A DNA stretch of 64,000 bases from Pararobbsia silviterrae (GCF_003628125.1 NZ_RBZU01000005.1:248001-312000); one strand, 5' to 3'; numbered from the stretch's first letter, positions 48,767-57,974 are shown. Made by a program: numbers and translations. Notes: generated by a model from the sequence alone, not told the origin.

Positions 48767-49492
48767 TCAGGCCGCTCCGTCGGGAATGAAGACGTAACCG
48801 AGTCCCCATACCGTCTGGATAAAGCGAGGGCTGCTCGGATCCGGCTCGATCAGCTTGCGCAAGCGCGAGATCTGCACATCGAGACTGCGGTCGAACACTT
48901 CGTATTCGCGTCCGCGCGCGAGCTCCATGAGCTTTTCGCGAGACAGCGGCTGGCGCGGATGGCGCGCGAAGACCTTGAGCACGGAAAACTCGCCCGTCGT
49001 GAGCGGCATTTCCTGGCCGTTCTTCGTCAGCGTGCGCGTCGCGAGATTCAGCGCGAATTCGCCGAATTCGAAGACCTCGGTGGTTTCGGACGGTGCGCCG
49101 GGCAGTTCGGTCGGGGTCTGGCGCCGCAGCACGGCGTGAATCCGCGCCACGAGTTCGCGCGGATTGAAGGGCTTGGGCAGATAGTCGTCCGCGCCCATTT
49201 CGAGGCCGACGATGCGGTCGACGTCTTCGCCCTTGGCCGTCAGCATGATGATCGGCGTGCGGTCGTTGCTGCCGCGCAGGCGGCGGCAGATCGAGAGGCC
49301 GTCTTCGCCGGGCAGCATGAGATCGAGCACGAGCAGGTCGAAACGTTCGCGGACCCACAGCTTGTTCATTGCCGGCGCATTTTCGGCGACGTACACATTG
49401 AACCCTTGCTCGCCGAGATAGCGGCGCAACAAGTCACGCAAGCGGGGATCGTCGTCGACAACGAGGATTTTTGACGGGTTTTTGGTTTCCAT
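48767..49492 (-). CDS. OmpR-family response regulator
   Basis: 241 residues. The N-terminal receiver has acidic pocket VDDDPR, phosphoacceptor Asp in LVLDLMLPGEDG, and conserved Lys in LPKPFNPRELVARI. The C-terminal winged-helix DNA-binding domain starts about residue 140 (LTTGEFSVLKVFARHPRQPLSREKLM). Partner of the downstream kinase, probably controlling envelope genes. Confidence 0.92.
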   Translation of the reverse strand: METKNPSKILVVDDDPRLRDLLRRYLGEQGFNVYVAENAPAMNKLWVRERFDLLVLDLMLPGEDGLSICRRLRGSNDRTPIIMLTAKGEDVDRIVGLEMGADDYLPKPFNPRELVARIHAVLRRQTPTELPGAPSETTEVFEFGEFALNLATRTLTKNGQEMPLTTGEFSVLKVFARHPRQPLSREKLMELARGREYEVFDRSLDVQISRLRKLIEPDPSSPRFIQTVWGLGYVFIPDGAA

Positions 49493-49759
49493 GTCGTGAT
49501 CTTATCGTGATTCGTTTTTCGCGCGCGTTTGGCGTCGAAAGCGACTTACAAAGCGTTACAAAATTTACTGCGCCCGTGGCACGACGACAAGTCGCGTTGC
49601 GTACACTCTGGCTCGATATTGAAATTGGTGTTAACAATCTCAAAATGACGCGTCGTTCGAGGTACGCGCCGATAAACGCGCTCTGGAGGTGATCGTGGAT
49701 CCGCCCGCGGTCGCCAAGCGCATGCATGAATGGCAGACGAAGGTAACCAAAGGCAAGCA

Positions 49760-50047
49760 ATGACGGGGGCGGTGAGGCGATACGCGAAGATCGGACTGGC
49801 GGGGCTCCTACTCGGCATCGTGTCGAGTGTTCAGGCGCAGAGCATGTCCGTCGATGCCGCGGATCATCCGCCTCACAGGTCTCCCCACCGGTTTTCGCGC
49901 ATTGTCATTCCACCGCCGCCGCCCACGCCCGATCCTGTTCCTCCCGAAATCTCGGAGCATCGTCATGACGGCCATATGAGCCCTGACGAGCGCCGACTTC
50001 TGCGTCAGCATATCGAAGACGCGGTGCGCGACCTTTACAAACGGTAA
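49760..50047 (+). CDS. Small exported hypothetical protein
   Basis: 95 residues from ATG 49760. An N-terminal signal peptide (IGLAGLLLGIVSSVQAQ) is followed by a His/Pro-rich segment (PPPPPTPDPVPPE) and an acidic/basic helix ending RRLLRQHIEDAVRDLYKR. The last 25 residues resemble a motif seen at the end of many small Burkholderia exported proteins. Function unknown. AGGCAAG precedes the start. Confidence 0.6.
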   Translation: MTGAVRRYAKIGLAGLLLGIVSSVQAQSMSVDAADHPPHRSPHRFSRIVIPPPPPTPDPVPPEISEHRHDGHMSPDERRLLRQHIEDAVRDLYKR

Positions 50048-50409
50048 CGGCGGCTTGCACAGTTCGGGCGGCCCGCGTGTGCTCGATCGGATCGTCGTGT
50101 CCCGCGCGATGCATCCTCCCGCACGCAAAATCCATTCTCAGCCATTGGGACTTTTCCGAAAGACGTCGCATCCTGTAACAAATTGGATGGTGCACGCGGG
50201 TCATGTCGGGCGTCTTAAATCGCGCAAGACAAGGGTTGGCCGATCGGCTAAACTACCGGACTTCGCAGCGCACGGCCCAGGCCGCGCCGCGTTCGGCGAC
50301 AGGGCGACCTGATGCATACAGACCGGCTCGACCGGGCGGCGTCTACGGCGTGCCACACGGATTTGTGCGGCAACGTCGAACGGCGCGTCAGCTGGATCGA
50401 GGCTCGGGC
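50048..50409. other. 362-bp gap before the tRNA-Leu gene
   Basis: No gene is supported. The only patch resembling a promoter is the AT-rich CTAAACTACC at about 50251, preceded by TTGGCC at too short a distance. The tRNA promoter must lie here, but I cannot place it. Confidence 0.4.
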
Positions 50410-50496
50410 GCGAGGATGGCGAAATTGGTAGACGCACCAGGTTTAGGTCCTGACGCCAGCAATGGTGTGCGGGTTCGAGTCCCGCTCCTCGCACCA
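50410..50496 (+). tRNA. tRNA-Leu (anticodon UAG)
   Basis: The acceptor stem GCGAGGA (50410-50416) pairs with TCCTCGC (50486-50492), followed by A and an encoded CCA. D-arm GGCGAAATTGGTAGACGC, anticodon TAG at 50444-50446, and a T-loop GGTTCGAGTCC are intact. The long variable arm is that of a class II tRNA. Its 3' end is the attachment site of the island that follows. Confidence 0.95.
50479..50496. repeat. attL core: 18-bp direct repeat at tRNA-Leu 3' end
   Basis: GTCCCGCTCCTCGCACCA ends the tRNA gene and is repeated exactly at 59004-59021. The preceding GTGCGGGT is shared too, but four to five T-loop bases are missing in the distal copy. Standard outcome of tyrosine-recombinase integration into a tRNA. 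Confidence 0.92.
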
Positions 50497-50610
50497 ACAG
50501 ACAGAAGCGCATGCAGCAAAAAGGCACCACAAGGCACGTAAAATCAAGGGGTTGAGCGGAGATTAAGGTCGCCCAACTTTGTAAGAAAGCCAATCGAAAC
50601 CACGCTAAAC

Positions 50611-50649
50611 TACGCACCGTTACGCAGAATTTACGCACGGGGCTACGCA
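50611..50649. repeat. Four phased TACGCA repeats, probable integrase arm sites (left)
   Basis: TACGCA starts at 50611, 50621, 50632 and 50644, a spacing of 10-12 bp, or one helical turn, immediately before the integrase start. Two further copies lie just inside the right end. The pattern is that of arm-type sites of lambda-like integrases. Confidence 0.65.
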
Positions 50650-51667
50650 TGGCATCGTTTCGAAAGGCCGCCGGTGGGTGACGAGCGGAGGTCTATGTAA
50701 AGGGCGTCCGCGATTCCGCCGTCCGCGACACGAAGGCTGAGGCCCAAGCATGGGCGGCGAAGCGGGAGACCGAGCTCCGGTCAATAGCGAGCGGCCAGGG
50801 TAGTAAGACGCACACGGTCGGCGACGTACTCACCGACTACGCGGACAAGGTGAGCCCCTCAAAGCGCGGCTCGCGGTGGGAAATCCTCCGCCTCAAACTC
50901 ATTGGCCAGAAGAAGATTGACGGTCGGCCGTTCTCCGAAATCAAACTGGCAGACCTTCAGCCTCGGCACATTGCGGCCTGGCGCGACGGCCGCTTACGCG
51001 AAGTTGCGCCGGCGAGCGTTTCGCGTGAGATGTCTCTGATCTCGCACGCCTTCGATGTGGCACGAAAGGAATGGGGCTGGCTCGCGACCGATCCGATGAG
51101 GGACGTTACGCGCCCGGCCGACGGGCCTCCGCGCTTTCGGCGGATCGCGCCAGGCGAGATTGAGGCGACGTTGCTCGCGCTTGGGTATCAAGAGGGCAAA
51201 GAGGTGCGGTATACGTCGCAGCGCGTGGCGGTCGCATTCTTGTTCGCCATCGAGACTGCAATGCGATCAGGCGAGATCCTTGGGCTCACCGGCATGACCG
51301 TCGATTTTGCCAGCCGTGTGGCCCATCTTCCGCTGACCAAGAATGGCAGTGCGCGCGACGTGCCGCTGTCCACGCGCGCCATCGAACTGCTGGGCATTCT
51401 CCCGAAGGTCGATGCCGGCCAGCCGCTGTTCAACGTCAACGACAAGAGTCGCGACCAACTGTTTCGGCGCGCCCGCGACAAGGCGTTTCCTGACATGCCT
51501 GAGCAGGCGAGATTTACGTTTCACGACACTCGGCACAAGGCGATTACTCGGCTGGCAAAAAAATCCCTGTCCTCGACCTGGCGCGAATGACGGGGCACAC
51601 GAACATCAAAGAGCTAATGACGTACTACAACGAGAGCGCGGCGGACATCGCGACTCGGCTCGGCTAG
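50649..51667 (+). pseudogene. Tyrosine-type phage integrase, broken by a nonsense codon and a frameshift
   Basis: Reading starts MASFRKAAGG at 50649, then hits TGA at 50679-50681 where a Trp would fit, and continues in the same frame (RAEVYVKGVRDSAVRDTKAEA) with arm-binding, core and catalytic regions. R-box EIAMRSGEIL-like (AMRSGEILGL), HDTRHKAITRL (HxxR) and the nucleophile YYNES are present. The nucleophile and last about 25 residues are reached only after a -1 shift at the A7 run at 51556-51562 (LAKK then IPVLDLARMTGHTN). Without the shift the frame stops at 51590. A GTG at 50850 could open a truncated protein. Confidence 0.88.
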
Positions 51668-51786
51668 TTGTCGAAGGACGCCATGTGGCAGTCTCTTATC
51701 GACCCGTGTCTGCCGTTCACCTGCCGGCGCCGTCGGAGGCCGCTTTGAAGTGGCAATCGGACGACGCCTCCTCTCGCCAGGGCCAG

Positions 51787-52677
51787 TCAGCGTCGTAGCT
51801 GTTCCGACAACCCAAAATCTTGACTGAAGGTCCTGCCTGTAACGCCCGAGATAAAGTCGATCACGGCACGAATCGGCGGCGAATTTCTGAGATCTGTATG
51901 CACGACCAGCCAGATTTCGCGAGAGAATCGTTGCCCTTCAAACGGCAGGCGTTGCAATTCGGGATCGCTGTCACCCATGAACACTGGCAGCCCCGCCACT
52001 CCGACTCCCGTCCGGGCCGCCACCTGCTGCGTCGTGATGTCACTGACTTCGCAGACGATACGTCGTCCTTGAGCGATCGATTGGAGCCAGTGCTGATGCG
52101 GCATTTCCGCGAATTGCGTTTCGTAGCCAATGAATTCCCAATTGGCCGGCGCTGACGCGTGCACATAGCTGCGGCTCGCATAGAGCCCGAACGTCATCTC
52201 ACCAAGCTTGCGGGTGACGTTTTGCGGTTCCTCGGGGCGAATAAGGCGCACAGCTAGATCCGCCTCCCGGCGTCCGAGGGAAACGCGGTGGGCCTGACTG
52301 GCGATCGCTAGCCGGATTCCCGGGTGCAAACGAGTGAACTCATGAAAATGATTCGCAAAGAGATTGTTCGCGAGCACCGGCGGCACGCTGACGGTCACCA
52401 CGCCTTGCAGCGGCATCTGTTGCGCGAGTGCGAGGCGCTCGATCGCGAATGCGCGCTCCTCCATTTGCTCCGCGAACACCAGAATCTGCCTACCCGCCGG
52501 CGTCGGTCGGCACGCGCGAGGCAACCTGTCGATCACTCGCATCTTTAGCTCGGCTTCGAGCGCGCTCACGCGACGGCTTACCGTTGCGTGGTCGACATTG
52601 AGTCGCCTTGCCGCCGCCGAGAGACTGCCTGTTTGCGCCACGGCAACGAAGCAGCGAAGGTTTTCCCAATCGAACAT
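51787..52677 (-). CDS. LysR-family transcriptional regulator (island)
   Basis: 296 residues from ATG 52677 (MFDWENLRCFVAVAQTGSLSAAARRLNVDHATVSRRVSALE in parts: FVAVAQTGSLSAAARRL). Full substrate-binding domain follows. Divergent from the MFS gene with a 95-bp gap that contains repeated GTGCA motifs (GTGCATTTTC, GTGCACTTTTT), likely binding sites. Probable local regulator of the pump. Confidence 0.88.
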   Translation of the reverse strand: MFDWENLRCFVAVAQTGSLSAAARRLNVDHATVSRRVSALEAELKMRVIDRLPRACRPTPAGRQILVFAEQMEERAFAIERLALAQQMPLQGVVTVSVPPVLANNLFANHFHEFTRLHPGIRLAIASQAHRVSLGRREADLAVRLIRPEEPQNVTRKLGEMTFGLYASRSYVHASAPANWEFIGYETQFAEMPHQHWLQSIAQGRRIVCEVSDITTQQVAARTGVGVAGLPVFMGDSDPELQRLPFEGQRFSREIWLVVHTDLRNSPPIRAVIDFISGVTGRTFSQDFGLSEQLRR

Positions 52678-52772
52678 CTGTGCATTTTCTCCGGTCAGTC
52701 GTGCACTTTTTCGGAATATTCGCACAGAAGGCGATCTTCTACGCTTCAGTTTCTCCATTCAGAGGACTGCCG

Positions 52773-54182
52773 ATGCAAACACCATCCAAACATCACCCAT
52801 CGCTCGTTCAGGTGGCGGCCTGCCTCGGCTTTGTCGTCGTCCTGATCGACGTCAGCGTTGTCAACGTCGCGCTCGATACGTTGCGAACCGTCTTTGGCGC
52901 AGGTATCACGGGCCTTCAATGGGTTGTCAATGCCTATGCGCTGGTCTTCGCGTCGTCGCTGCTGATCGCAGGCACATTGGGCGACCGGCTGGGTGCAAAG
53001 CGTGTGTTCATCGTGGGCTACGCGATATTCACGCTGTCGTCGATCGGCTGCGGAACGGCACAATCCATCCAGGTGTTGATCGTCTGGCGTCTCGTTCAAG
53101 GCGTGGGAGCGGCGCTGCTGGTGCCGAACTCGTTGGCTGTCTTGCGCTTGGCATTCCAGGACGCGACGCAGCGCAACCGGGCGATCGGATGGTGGGGCGC
53201 AGGCGGCGGCATTGCTTTGGCCGCAGGACCGCTGGCAGGGGGGCTGCTTGTTGCGGCGCTCGGATGGCGCGGCATCTTTCTGGTCAACGTTCCTGTCGGC
53301 ATCGCAGGGATCTGGATGACATGGCGATTCGCGCCTGATACGGAAGCACAATCTGGCAGGAGTCTGGATCTACCCGGGCAACTCACCGGGGCCCTCGCGC
53401 TGGCAACACTGACGTTCGCATCGACTGAAGTCAGCGCGCTGGGCTGGCGCAGCCCGATCATCGAGGGCGCGTTTGCACTCTGCGTCGGGCTGAGTATTGC
53501 GTTCGTCTGGCTGGAAGCCCGCAATCCTGACGCGATGTTGCCTGCCTCATTGTGGCAGGACCGCATAGTCCGCAATGCGACCTTGATCGGCATGATTGCG
53601 AACCTGGTTTTTTACGGCATTGTCTTCACGCTGAGCCTACTCTTCCAGTCGGTCTGGCATATGTCGCCGGTACGCACCGGCGTGGCATTCCTGCCGATGA
53701 TGGGCATCCTGATGATCATGAACATCGTTGCCGGGCGACTGGCGAGCCGGGTCGGCGCACGCGGGTTAGCAACGGTTGGGCTTTTAATTTCCGCGGTCGG
53801 CTATCTCGCGATGCGGCCGGCGATCGCCGCGCATTCTTTCTCGCTGCTAGCGATACCGATGCTGCTCGCAGGCAGTGGCATTGCGCTAACGATTCCGACC
53901 ATCACTGCTGCGACGCTCGCCGCTGTGGGTAGCGCGCAGTCTGGGATTGCGTCCGGTTTGCTGAATACCGCCCGTCAGGTAGGCGGCGTAGTGGGCGTTG
54001 CGCTATTCGGCTTCTTTGTTCGGCAGCCCGATGCGGTGTCGTTTATCCGAGGGATGAAGCTCGCGTTGACCGTTTCGGCGGTGCTTCTGATTGTCGGCGC
54101 CGCAACCGCCTGGCGAACTCTGGGTCATGGACCGGAGCTAGGTTATCGAGCTCGAAAGCGGAATGCCCGCTTACCGTCCTGA
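52773..54182 (+). CDS. MFS drug-efflux transporter, DHA2 (EmrB/QacA) family
   Basis: 469 residues from ATG 52773 (SD AGAGGA) with fourteen predicted spans. LIDVSVVNVALDTL in TM1 and the loop GDRLGAKRVFIVG (motif A) mark DHA2 drug:H+ antiporters. GVGAALLVPNSLAVLR carries motif B-type residues. Divergent from the LysR regulator. Substrate unknown; multidrug or plant-compound export is plausible. Confidence 0.88.
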   Translation: MQTPSKHHPSLVQVAACLGFVVVLIDVSVVNVALDTLRTVFGAGITGLQWVVNAYALVFASSLLIAGTLGDRLGAKRVFIVGYAIFTLSSIGCGTAQSIQVLIVWRLVQGVGAALLVPNSLAVLRLAFQDATQRNRAIGWWGAGGGIALAAGPLAGGLLVAALGWRGIFLVNVPVGIAGIWMTWRFAPDTEAQSGRSLDLPGQLTGALALATLTFASTEVSALGWRSPIIEGAFALCVGLSIAFVWLEARNPDAMLPASLWQDRIVRNATLIGMIANLVFYGIVFTLSLLFQSVWHMSPVRTGVAFLPMMGILMIMNIVAGRLASRVGARGLATVGLLISAVGYLAMRPAIAAHSFSLLAIPMLLAGSGIALTIPTITAATLAAVGSAQSGIASGLLNTARQVGGVVGVALFGFFVRQPDAVSFIRGMKLALTVSAVLLIVGAATAWRTLGHGPELGYRARKRNARLPS

Positions 54183-54498
54183 AGCAGACGGTCGAGTGTC
54201 GTGATGTCGTCGTACGCGAGGGTCAGCTATTGGCCGAACTCTGTACGTTGTGTTGAGCAGACTTCGGCCCGAAGCGGACAGCCGCCTCCACTAGTCTCCC
54301 TTTCGCGGACGCCCGCCCGTCGCTTTCCTGCCTCCTTGATGCGACTCGACCCACGCGATCACCTCGACGGCCTTCCATCGCGGGAATGATTTACCACCGC
54401 CTTCGCTTGGCAGGCGAATTGCTGAGGGAAATCCCGGCAGTGTGACTACGCGCTCGCGCACGACTTGTTGAGGGCGCTGAAGGTATATCGCGCCGCTC
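54183..54498. other. 316-bp gap after the MFS gene
   Basis: No intact gene seen. The last codons before 54499 (RYIAPLVGR from 54481) extend the phage tail homology upstream to an in-frame TGA at 54478, so this gap contains the eroded start of that gene. Otherwise no recognisable signal. Confidence 0.45.
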
Positions 54499-54969
54499 GT
54501 GGGCCGTCAGTTCGTGCACGGCGTCCTCGACTTCTGGTCGCTCGTGCGCGATTACTACGCGCGCGAGCTGGGCATCGCGCTTGAGGACGCTTTTCGTCCT
54601 GATGGCTGGTGGAACGACGGGCAAAGTGACTTATATACGGCGGGGCTAGAGCAGCGTGGGGGCATCGTGCTGCCCGAGCACGCGGAGCTGCAAACGGGTG
54701 ATGTGATTTTGATGCAGATCCGGTCGACTAACGGCGTTCCGAATCATGCGGCGGTGTACCTCGGAGACACGCACATTCTGCATCACCTGTACGGGCGGCT
54801 TTCGTCGCGGGACGTGTACGGCGGCTATTGGCGGCAGGCGACTCGTTTTGTTGCACGGCACGCTCGGTTGAGCACGCCCTTCGATCCGCGAGAGCCCACT
54901 CCGAGGGATTTTCAGAGCGACCGGACAATATTCGATCGTAAACAGGTATATTTCTGCTCGTTTTCGTGA
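54499..54969 (+). pseudogene. Phage tail NlpC/P60-domain protein, remnant without catalytic Cys
   Basis: 156 residues from GTG 54499. FVHGVLDFWSLVRDYYAREL corresponds to the NlpC/P60 segment that normally reads HGVxDCxSLVRDYY; here the nucleophile Cys is Phe. PDGWWNDGQSDLY, PNHAAVYLGDTHILHHLYGRLS (with the conserved His) and YGGYWRQATRFVARH are intact. The fold is that of tail assembly protein K. The upstream part is missing. Probably non-functional remains of a lambda-like tail module. Confidence 0.7.
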
Positions 54970-55045
54970 TTTTTAACGAAAGATTTTTGAAAGAGAACTC
55001 AATTTTTTGCGCTAACGACGCGTGACTAGAATCTTCGGGGAGAAC

Positions 55046-56161
55046 ATGAATACGATAATCCGGACATTTTTGCCGTTGGCAATGGCGGGGGTTTTATCCG
55101 GGTGCGGAGGCAGTGACGCCACTACCGCGTCTGCAACTGCGCCAAGCCCGCCCGCGACAGCAGCTTCGTATTCGGTTGGTGGCACGGTGTCGGGTCTCAC
55201 AGGCGGATCGCTCACGCTCGCGAACAACGGTGCCGACCCGATTGTCATCGGCGCAGATGGCGCATTCAAATTCGATTCTGAAGTGGCTTCGGGAGGGCAC
55301 TACGATGTTACCGTAAGTGCTGAACCGACCGATTTGAGTTGCAAAGTGATATCCGGTAGCGGCTCAAATGTGACGGCGGCCATCACAAGCATTGCGGTTC
55401 AATGTAGCGTTCCGCAGATCGATCAGTTCAGCTTGCCTTTCGATGCTGCGGGGATAGTTGTTGATTCGGCGGACAACCTTTTCATAACGGCTGGCAGCAC
55501 GGTTGGCTTGTATGAGAAGGCGGCGGGGGCGACCGGCCTCCTGAGTGTTGCGACCGGGGTGTCGGCTCCGGCGGGTTTAGGTATTGATTCCGGCAACAAC
55601 TTATACATCAGCGAATTAGACAACGGAAATGTCTATGAGCTTTCTTCGGGAGTCACAACGCAATTGGCACCGACAACTGCGCTCCACGCAGATAACATAA
55701 CCGCCGACGCGGCGGGCGACGTTTTTGTGGTGGGTTATGGCTATAACACTGTCTACAAAATTGCCGCCGGTTCGTCGAGCGCATCGTTGGTGACGGAAGC
55801 AATCGCTGACCCTGTCGACGTCACAGTTGATTTGTCGGGCAATCTTTTTGTGGTATCGGTGTCAGGAACGCTTTACGAGATACCGGTGGGCACATCGACA
55901 CCGGTTGTGTTTCCACCGACTGCTCACTTGCAAATATCCGAAGCAGTGGTCGGAGGTGATGGAACCATTTACGTGGCCGCAGGACTCACTGACAATAACA
56001 TCACGATCTATAAAATTCCGCCTGGCTCCTCCAATCCAACGCTCGTTTCGTTAGGTACGGCAAGTCTCGGTTTTCCGGGCGGTATGGCCATCGACAGCAG
56101 TGGACATCTTTTTATTACAGACTCTCAGGCTACGAACCTTATCGAAGTCGTCAGCCCGTGA
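55046..56161 (+). CDS. Lipoprotein with NHL/SMP30-like beta-propeller repeats
   Basis: 371 residues from ATG 55046 (SD GGGGAGA). Lipobox LSGC places Cys near residue 20, followed by a Thr/Ala/Pro-rich tether and a small beta domain (YSVGGTVSGLTGGSLTLANNG) of a kind often seen in such proteins. From residue 150 on come repeated blades such as IVVDSADNLFITAGS, LGIDSGNNLYISELDNG, ITADAAGDVFVVG and MAIDSSGHLFITDSQ. Lower GC than the chromosome. Envelope-anchored; partner unknown. Confidence 0.8.
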   Translation: MNTIIRTFLPLAMAGVLSGCGGSDATTASATAPSPPATAASYSVGGTVSGLTGGSLTLANNGADPIVIGADGAFKFDSEVASGGHYDVTVSAEPTDLSCKVISGSGSNVTAAITSIAVQCSVPQIDQFSLPFDAAGIVVDSADNLFITAGSTVGLYEKAAGATGLLSVATGVSAPAGLGIDSGNNLYISELDNGNVYELSSGVTTQLAPTTALHADNITADAAGDVFVVGYGYNTVYKIAAGSSSASLVTEAIADPVDVTVDLSGNLFVVSVSGTLYEIPVGTSTPVVFPPTAHLQISEAVVGGDGTIYVAAGLTDNNITIYKIPPGSSNPTLVSLGTASLGFPGGMAIDSSGHLFITDSQATNLIEVVSP

Positions 56162-56227
56162 CCTTTGAAGAAGGTTAGTTCGGCATGCCTGCGCGTTGGC
56201 GAGAGCCTTCTCAAACTGTGAAAACTA

Positions 56228-56251
56228 AGCCCGCCTCTGCGGGTTTTTTTT
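56228..56251 (+). terminator. Intrinsic terminator after the lipoprotein gene
   Basis: CCCGC, loop CTCT, GCGGG followed by eight T, 68 bp after the stop codon. Classical short-stem rho-independent terminator. Confidence 0.88.
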
Positions 56252-56359
56252 CGTCTAAACAATGACCGAAAAAATTCGAACCATCCGCCTTGACCTGCCC
56301 CGGTAATTGAGCACCACGAGAATCTGGAGATAATGGCGCATCCGGCAACGGAGGGCGTC

Positions 56360-56656
56360 ATGAAGAAGAGCCGATACAGCGACGAGCAGATCGTTCGGAT
56401 TTTGCGCGAGGCGGATCGAGATTCGATCGCCGATGTGGCTAAGCGCAATGGCGTGAGCGAAGCGTCGATCTACGCGTGGCGCAAGCGCTTCGGCGAGATG
56501 GTGAGCGACGACGTCAAACGACTCAAGGCACTGGAAGCCGAGAATGCGCGGCTCAAGAAGCTGGTGGCGGATCGCGATCTCGAGATCGAAGTGATGAAGG
56601 AGATCGCCACAAAAAATGTATGGTCCGCCCCGGCTTTGCAAGCGAGCGTTGTTTGA
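56360..56656 (+). pseudogene. IS3-family transposase OrfA, 3' end replaced by inserted element
   Basis: Start MKKSRYSDEQIVRILREAD at 56360. HTH_21-type domain (VAKRNGVSEASIYAWRKRFG) plus a leucine-zipper coiled coil (LKALEAENARLKKLVADRDLEIEVMKEI). The last native residues are KEIATKN; after 56618 the frame reads into the IS1111-type element and ends at 56656. In an intact copy the frame would shift into orfB. Confidence 0.85.
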
Positions 56657-56856
56657 CGAGACAGTTTGCGTAAATGTATCCGGCCTCTCGCGAGTGAGCT
56701 GCTTTTGACAGCAAGGCCATGATGGGATGTGCGCGTCCGGTTCCCAACAAATGGTCAGACCTCAAGGGCCGATTTTTTGTCCCGGGCTTACCAAACGCCA
56801 GTGCTCTGTTTCGTCATCAATTCACGTCTGCAAACCTTGAGGGCTGCTGCAGCAAC
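56621..56856 (-). ncRNA. Putative bridge/seek RNA region of the IS1111 element
   Basis: The 236-bp noncoding segment after the transposase stop. In the IS1111 group the guide RNA is encoded on this side. Read on the minus strand it contains ACAAAAAAT (complement of 56772-56780) between GC-rich arms GGGCCGA/CCCGGG, suggesting a loop. The same nine bases stand at 56609-56617, directly left of the insertion point. A weaker 7-base match GCGCACA (complement of 56728-56734) exists to the right flank at 57982-57988. Function inferred. Confidence 0.5.
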
Positions 56857-57906
56857 CTATTGAATGCGCGGCTGCCGTAGATAAAACGTTCCTTGCCTTG
56901 TAAGAATGGTCCATGCGATCCGAGCAAGCTTGTTGGCGAGCGCGACGACAATCTTGTTTCGATGCACTCCGTTTGATTCCATCACCGAGATCCATTGACC
57001 TAGTCGATCTTTGGTGCGATCCAGATGAAGTACACAGGTTCGGGCGCCGTGCACCAACAGCTTGCGCAGATACGGATTACCTCGCTTACTGATTCCCAGC
57101 AGATGCTGCTTCCCACCGGTGGAATACTCACCTGGTACAAGCCCGAGCCAAGATGCAAAGTGGCGTCCCGATTTGAACTGACGACCAGTGCCAGCGAAAG
57201 CCGTGATGGCCGTTGCGGTCAGATGCGCGATGCCTGGCACCGAAGTGAGGCGCGTGGCGACATCGTCAGCGCCAGAGATTGCTTCAATCCGGCGACGCAG
57301 TTGTTCCAGCCGTATCTCGACAGAGCGATATTCTTGCCACTGCTCCTGCAGAAGGTCACGCATCGCTGTCGTCAGTCCATTGTCATCGGCGGCGAGAATG
57401 TCGGGCATGTCGTGTACGAAGAAGGCTGGGCCAGCACCGATGGTCAGACCATATTCGAGGAGAAACGCGCGGGCTTGATTGATGATTGCAGTCTTGCATG
57501 ACACCAACCGTTGCCGGACCCGATGAAGTGCCTGCAGATCCAGTTGGGCCTCTGTCTTTGGTTGCGCGAAGCGCATGGTCGGACGAGAGATAGCTTCAGC
57601 GATCGCTTCCGCGTCGACAATATCCGTCTTATTCGACTTGACGAAAGGCTTAACGAATTGAGCGGGAACGATTCGTACGTCGTGCCCCAGAGCTGCCGCT
57701 TTGCGTGCTAACCAGTTGCTACCTGGACAAGCTTCCATACCGACAATCGTCGGCGACGCTCGCGCCAGGAATTCCAGCAGCCGCTCGCGGGTCAGCCGGC
57801 TACGGCACACCGGTTTGCCCTTCGTATCAAGGCCAACTACAAGGAACACGGACTTTCCAATATCGATGCCCATCCGGGCTACGGTTGAAGGGCAATGCTG
57901 ACTCAT
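56857..57906 (-). CDS. IS110-family transposase (IS1111 group)
   Basis: 349 residues from ATG 57906. The N-terminal DEDD RuvC-like domain starts with MGIDIGKSVFLVVGLD (first Asp), then IVGMEACPGSNW (Glu) and SNKTDIVDAEAIAEA (D..D). The C-terminal transposase_20 domain contains LTSVPGIAHLTATAI, ASWLGLVPGEYSTGGK and the serine-bearing GISKRGNPYLRKLLVHGA. All expected residues are present, so the protein looks functional. It uses a guide RNA to choose its target. Confidence 0.93.
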   Translation of the reverse strand: MSQHCPSTVARMGIDIGKSVFLVVGLDTKGKPVCRSRLTRERLLEFLARASPTIVGMEACPGSNWLARKAAALGHDVRIVPAQFVKPFVKSNKTDIVDAEAIAEAISRPTMRFAQPKTEAQLDLQALHRVRQRLVSCKTAIINQARAFLLEYGLTIGAGPAFFVHDMPDILAADDNGLTTAMRDLLQEQWQEYRSVEIRLEQLRRRIEAISGADDVATRLTSVPGIAHLTATAITAFAGTGRQFKSGRHFASWLGLVPGEYSTGGKQHLLGISKRGNPYLRKLLVHGARTCVLHLDRTKDRLGQWISVMESNGVHRNKIVVALANKLARIAWTILTRQGTFYLRQPRIQ

Positions 57907-57974
57907 GACACACCTCCTTCGGTGGTGATCGGCGTCAGCCGGAATTATGCGACTGTGGGAGGGGCGGACCATTA

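Larger units (their letters stand above)
56619..57974 (-). mobile_element. IS110-family (IS1111 group) insertion sequence
   Basis: About 1.36 kb. A 12-bp inverted repeat ATGGTCCGCCCC occurs at 56620-56631 and as its complement at 57961-57972, a few bases inside the ends, as in the IS1111 group. ATG flanks both sides (56616-56618, 57975-57977). One transposase gene on the minus strand, with a short 5' end (about 65 bp) and a long noncoding 3' end (about 235 bp). Inserted at the orfA/orfB junction of the IS3 element. Confidence 0.88.

Noticed and set aside
56333-56359. Upstream ATG for IS3 OrfA
   Set aside because: Nine extra residues not found in the family; ATG 56360 gives the standard MKKSRYSDEQI start.
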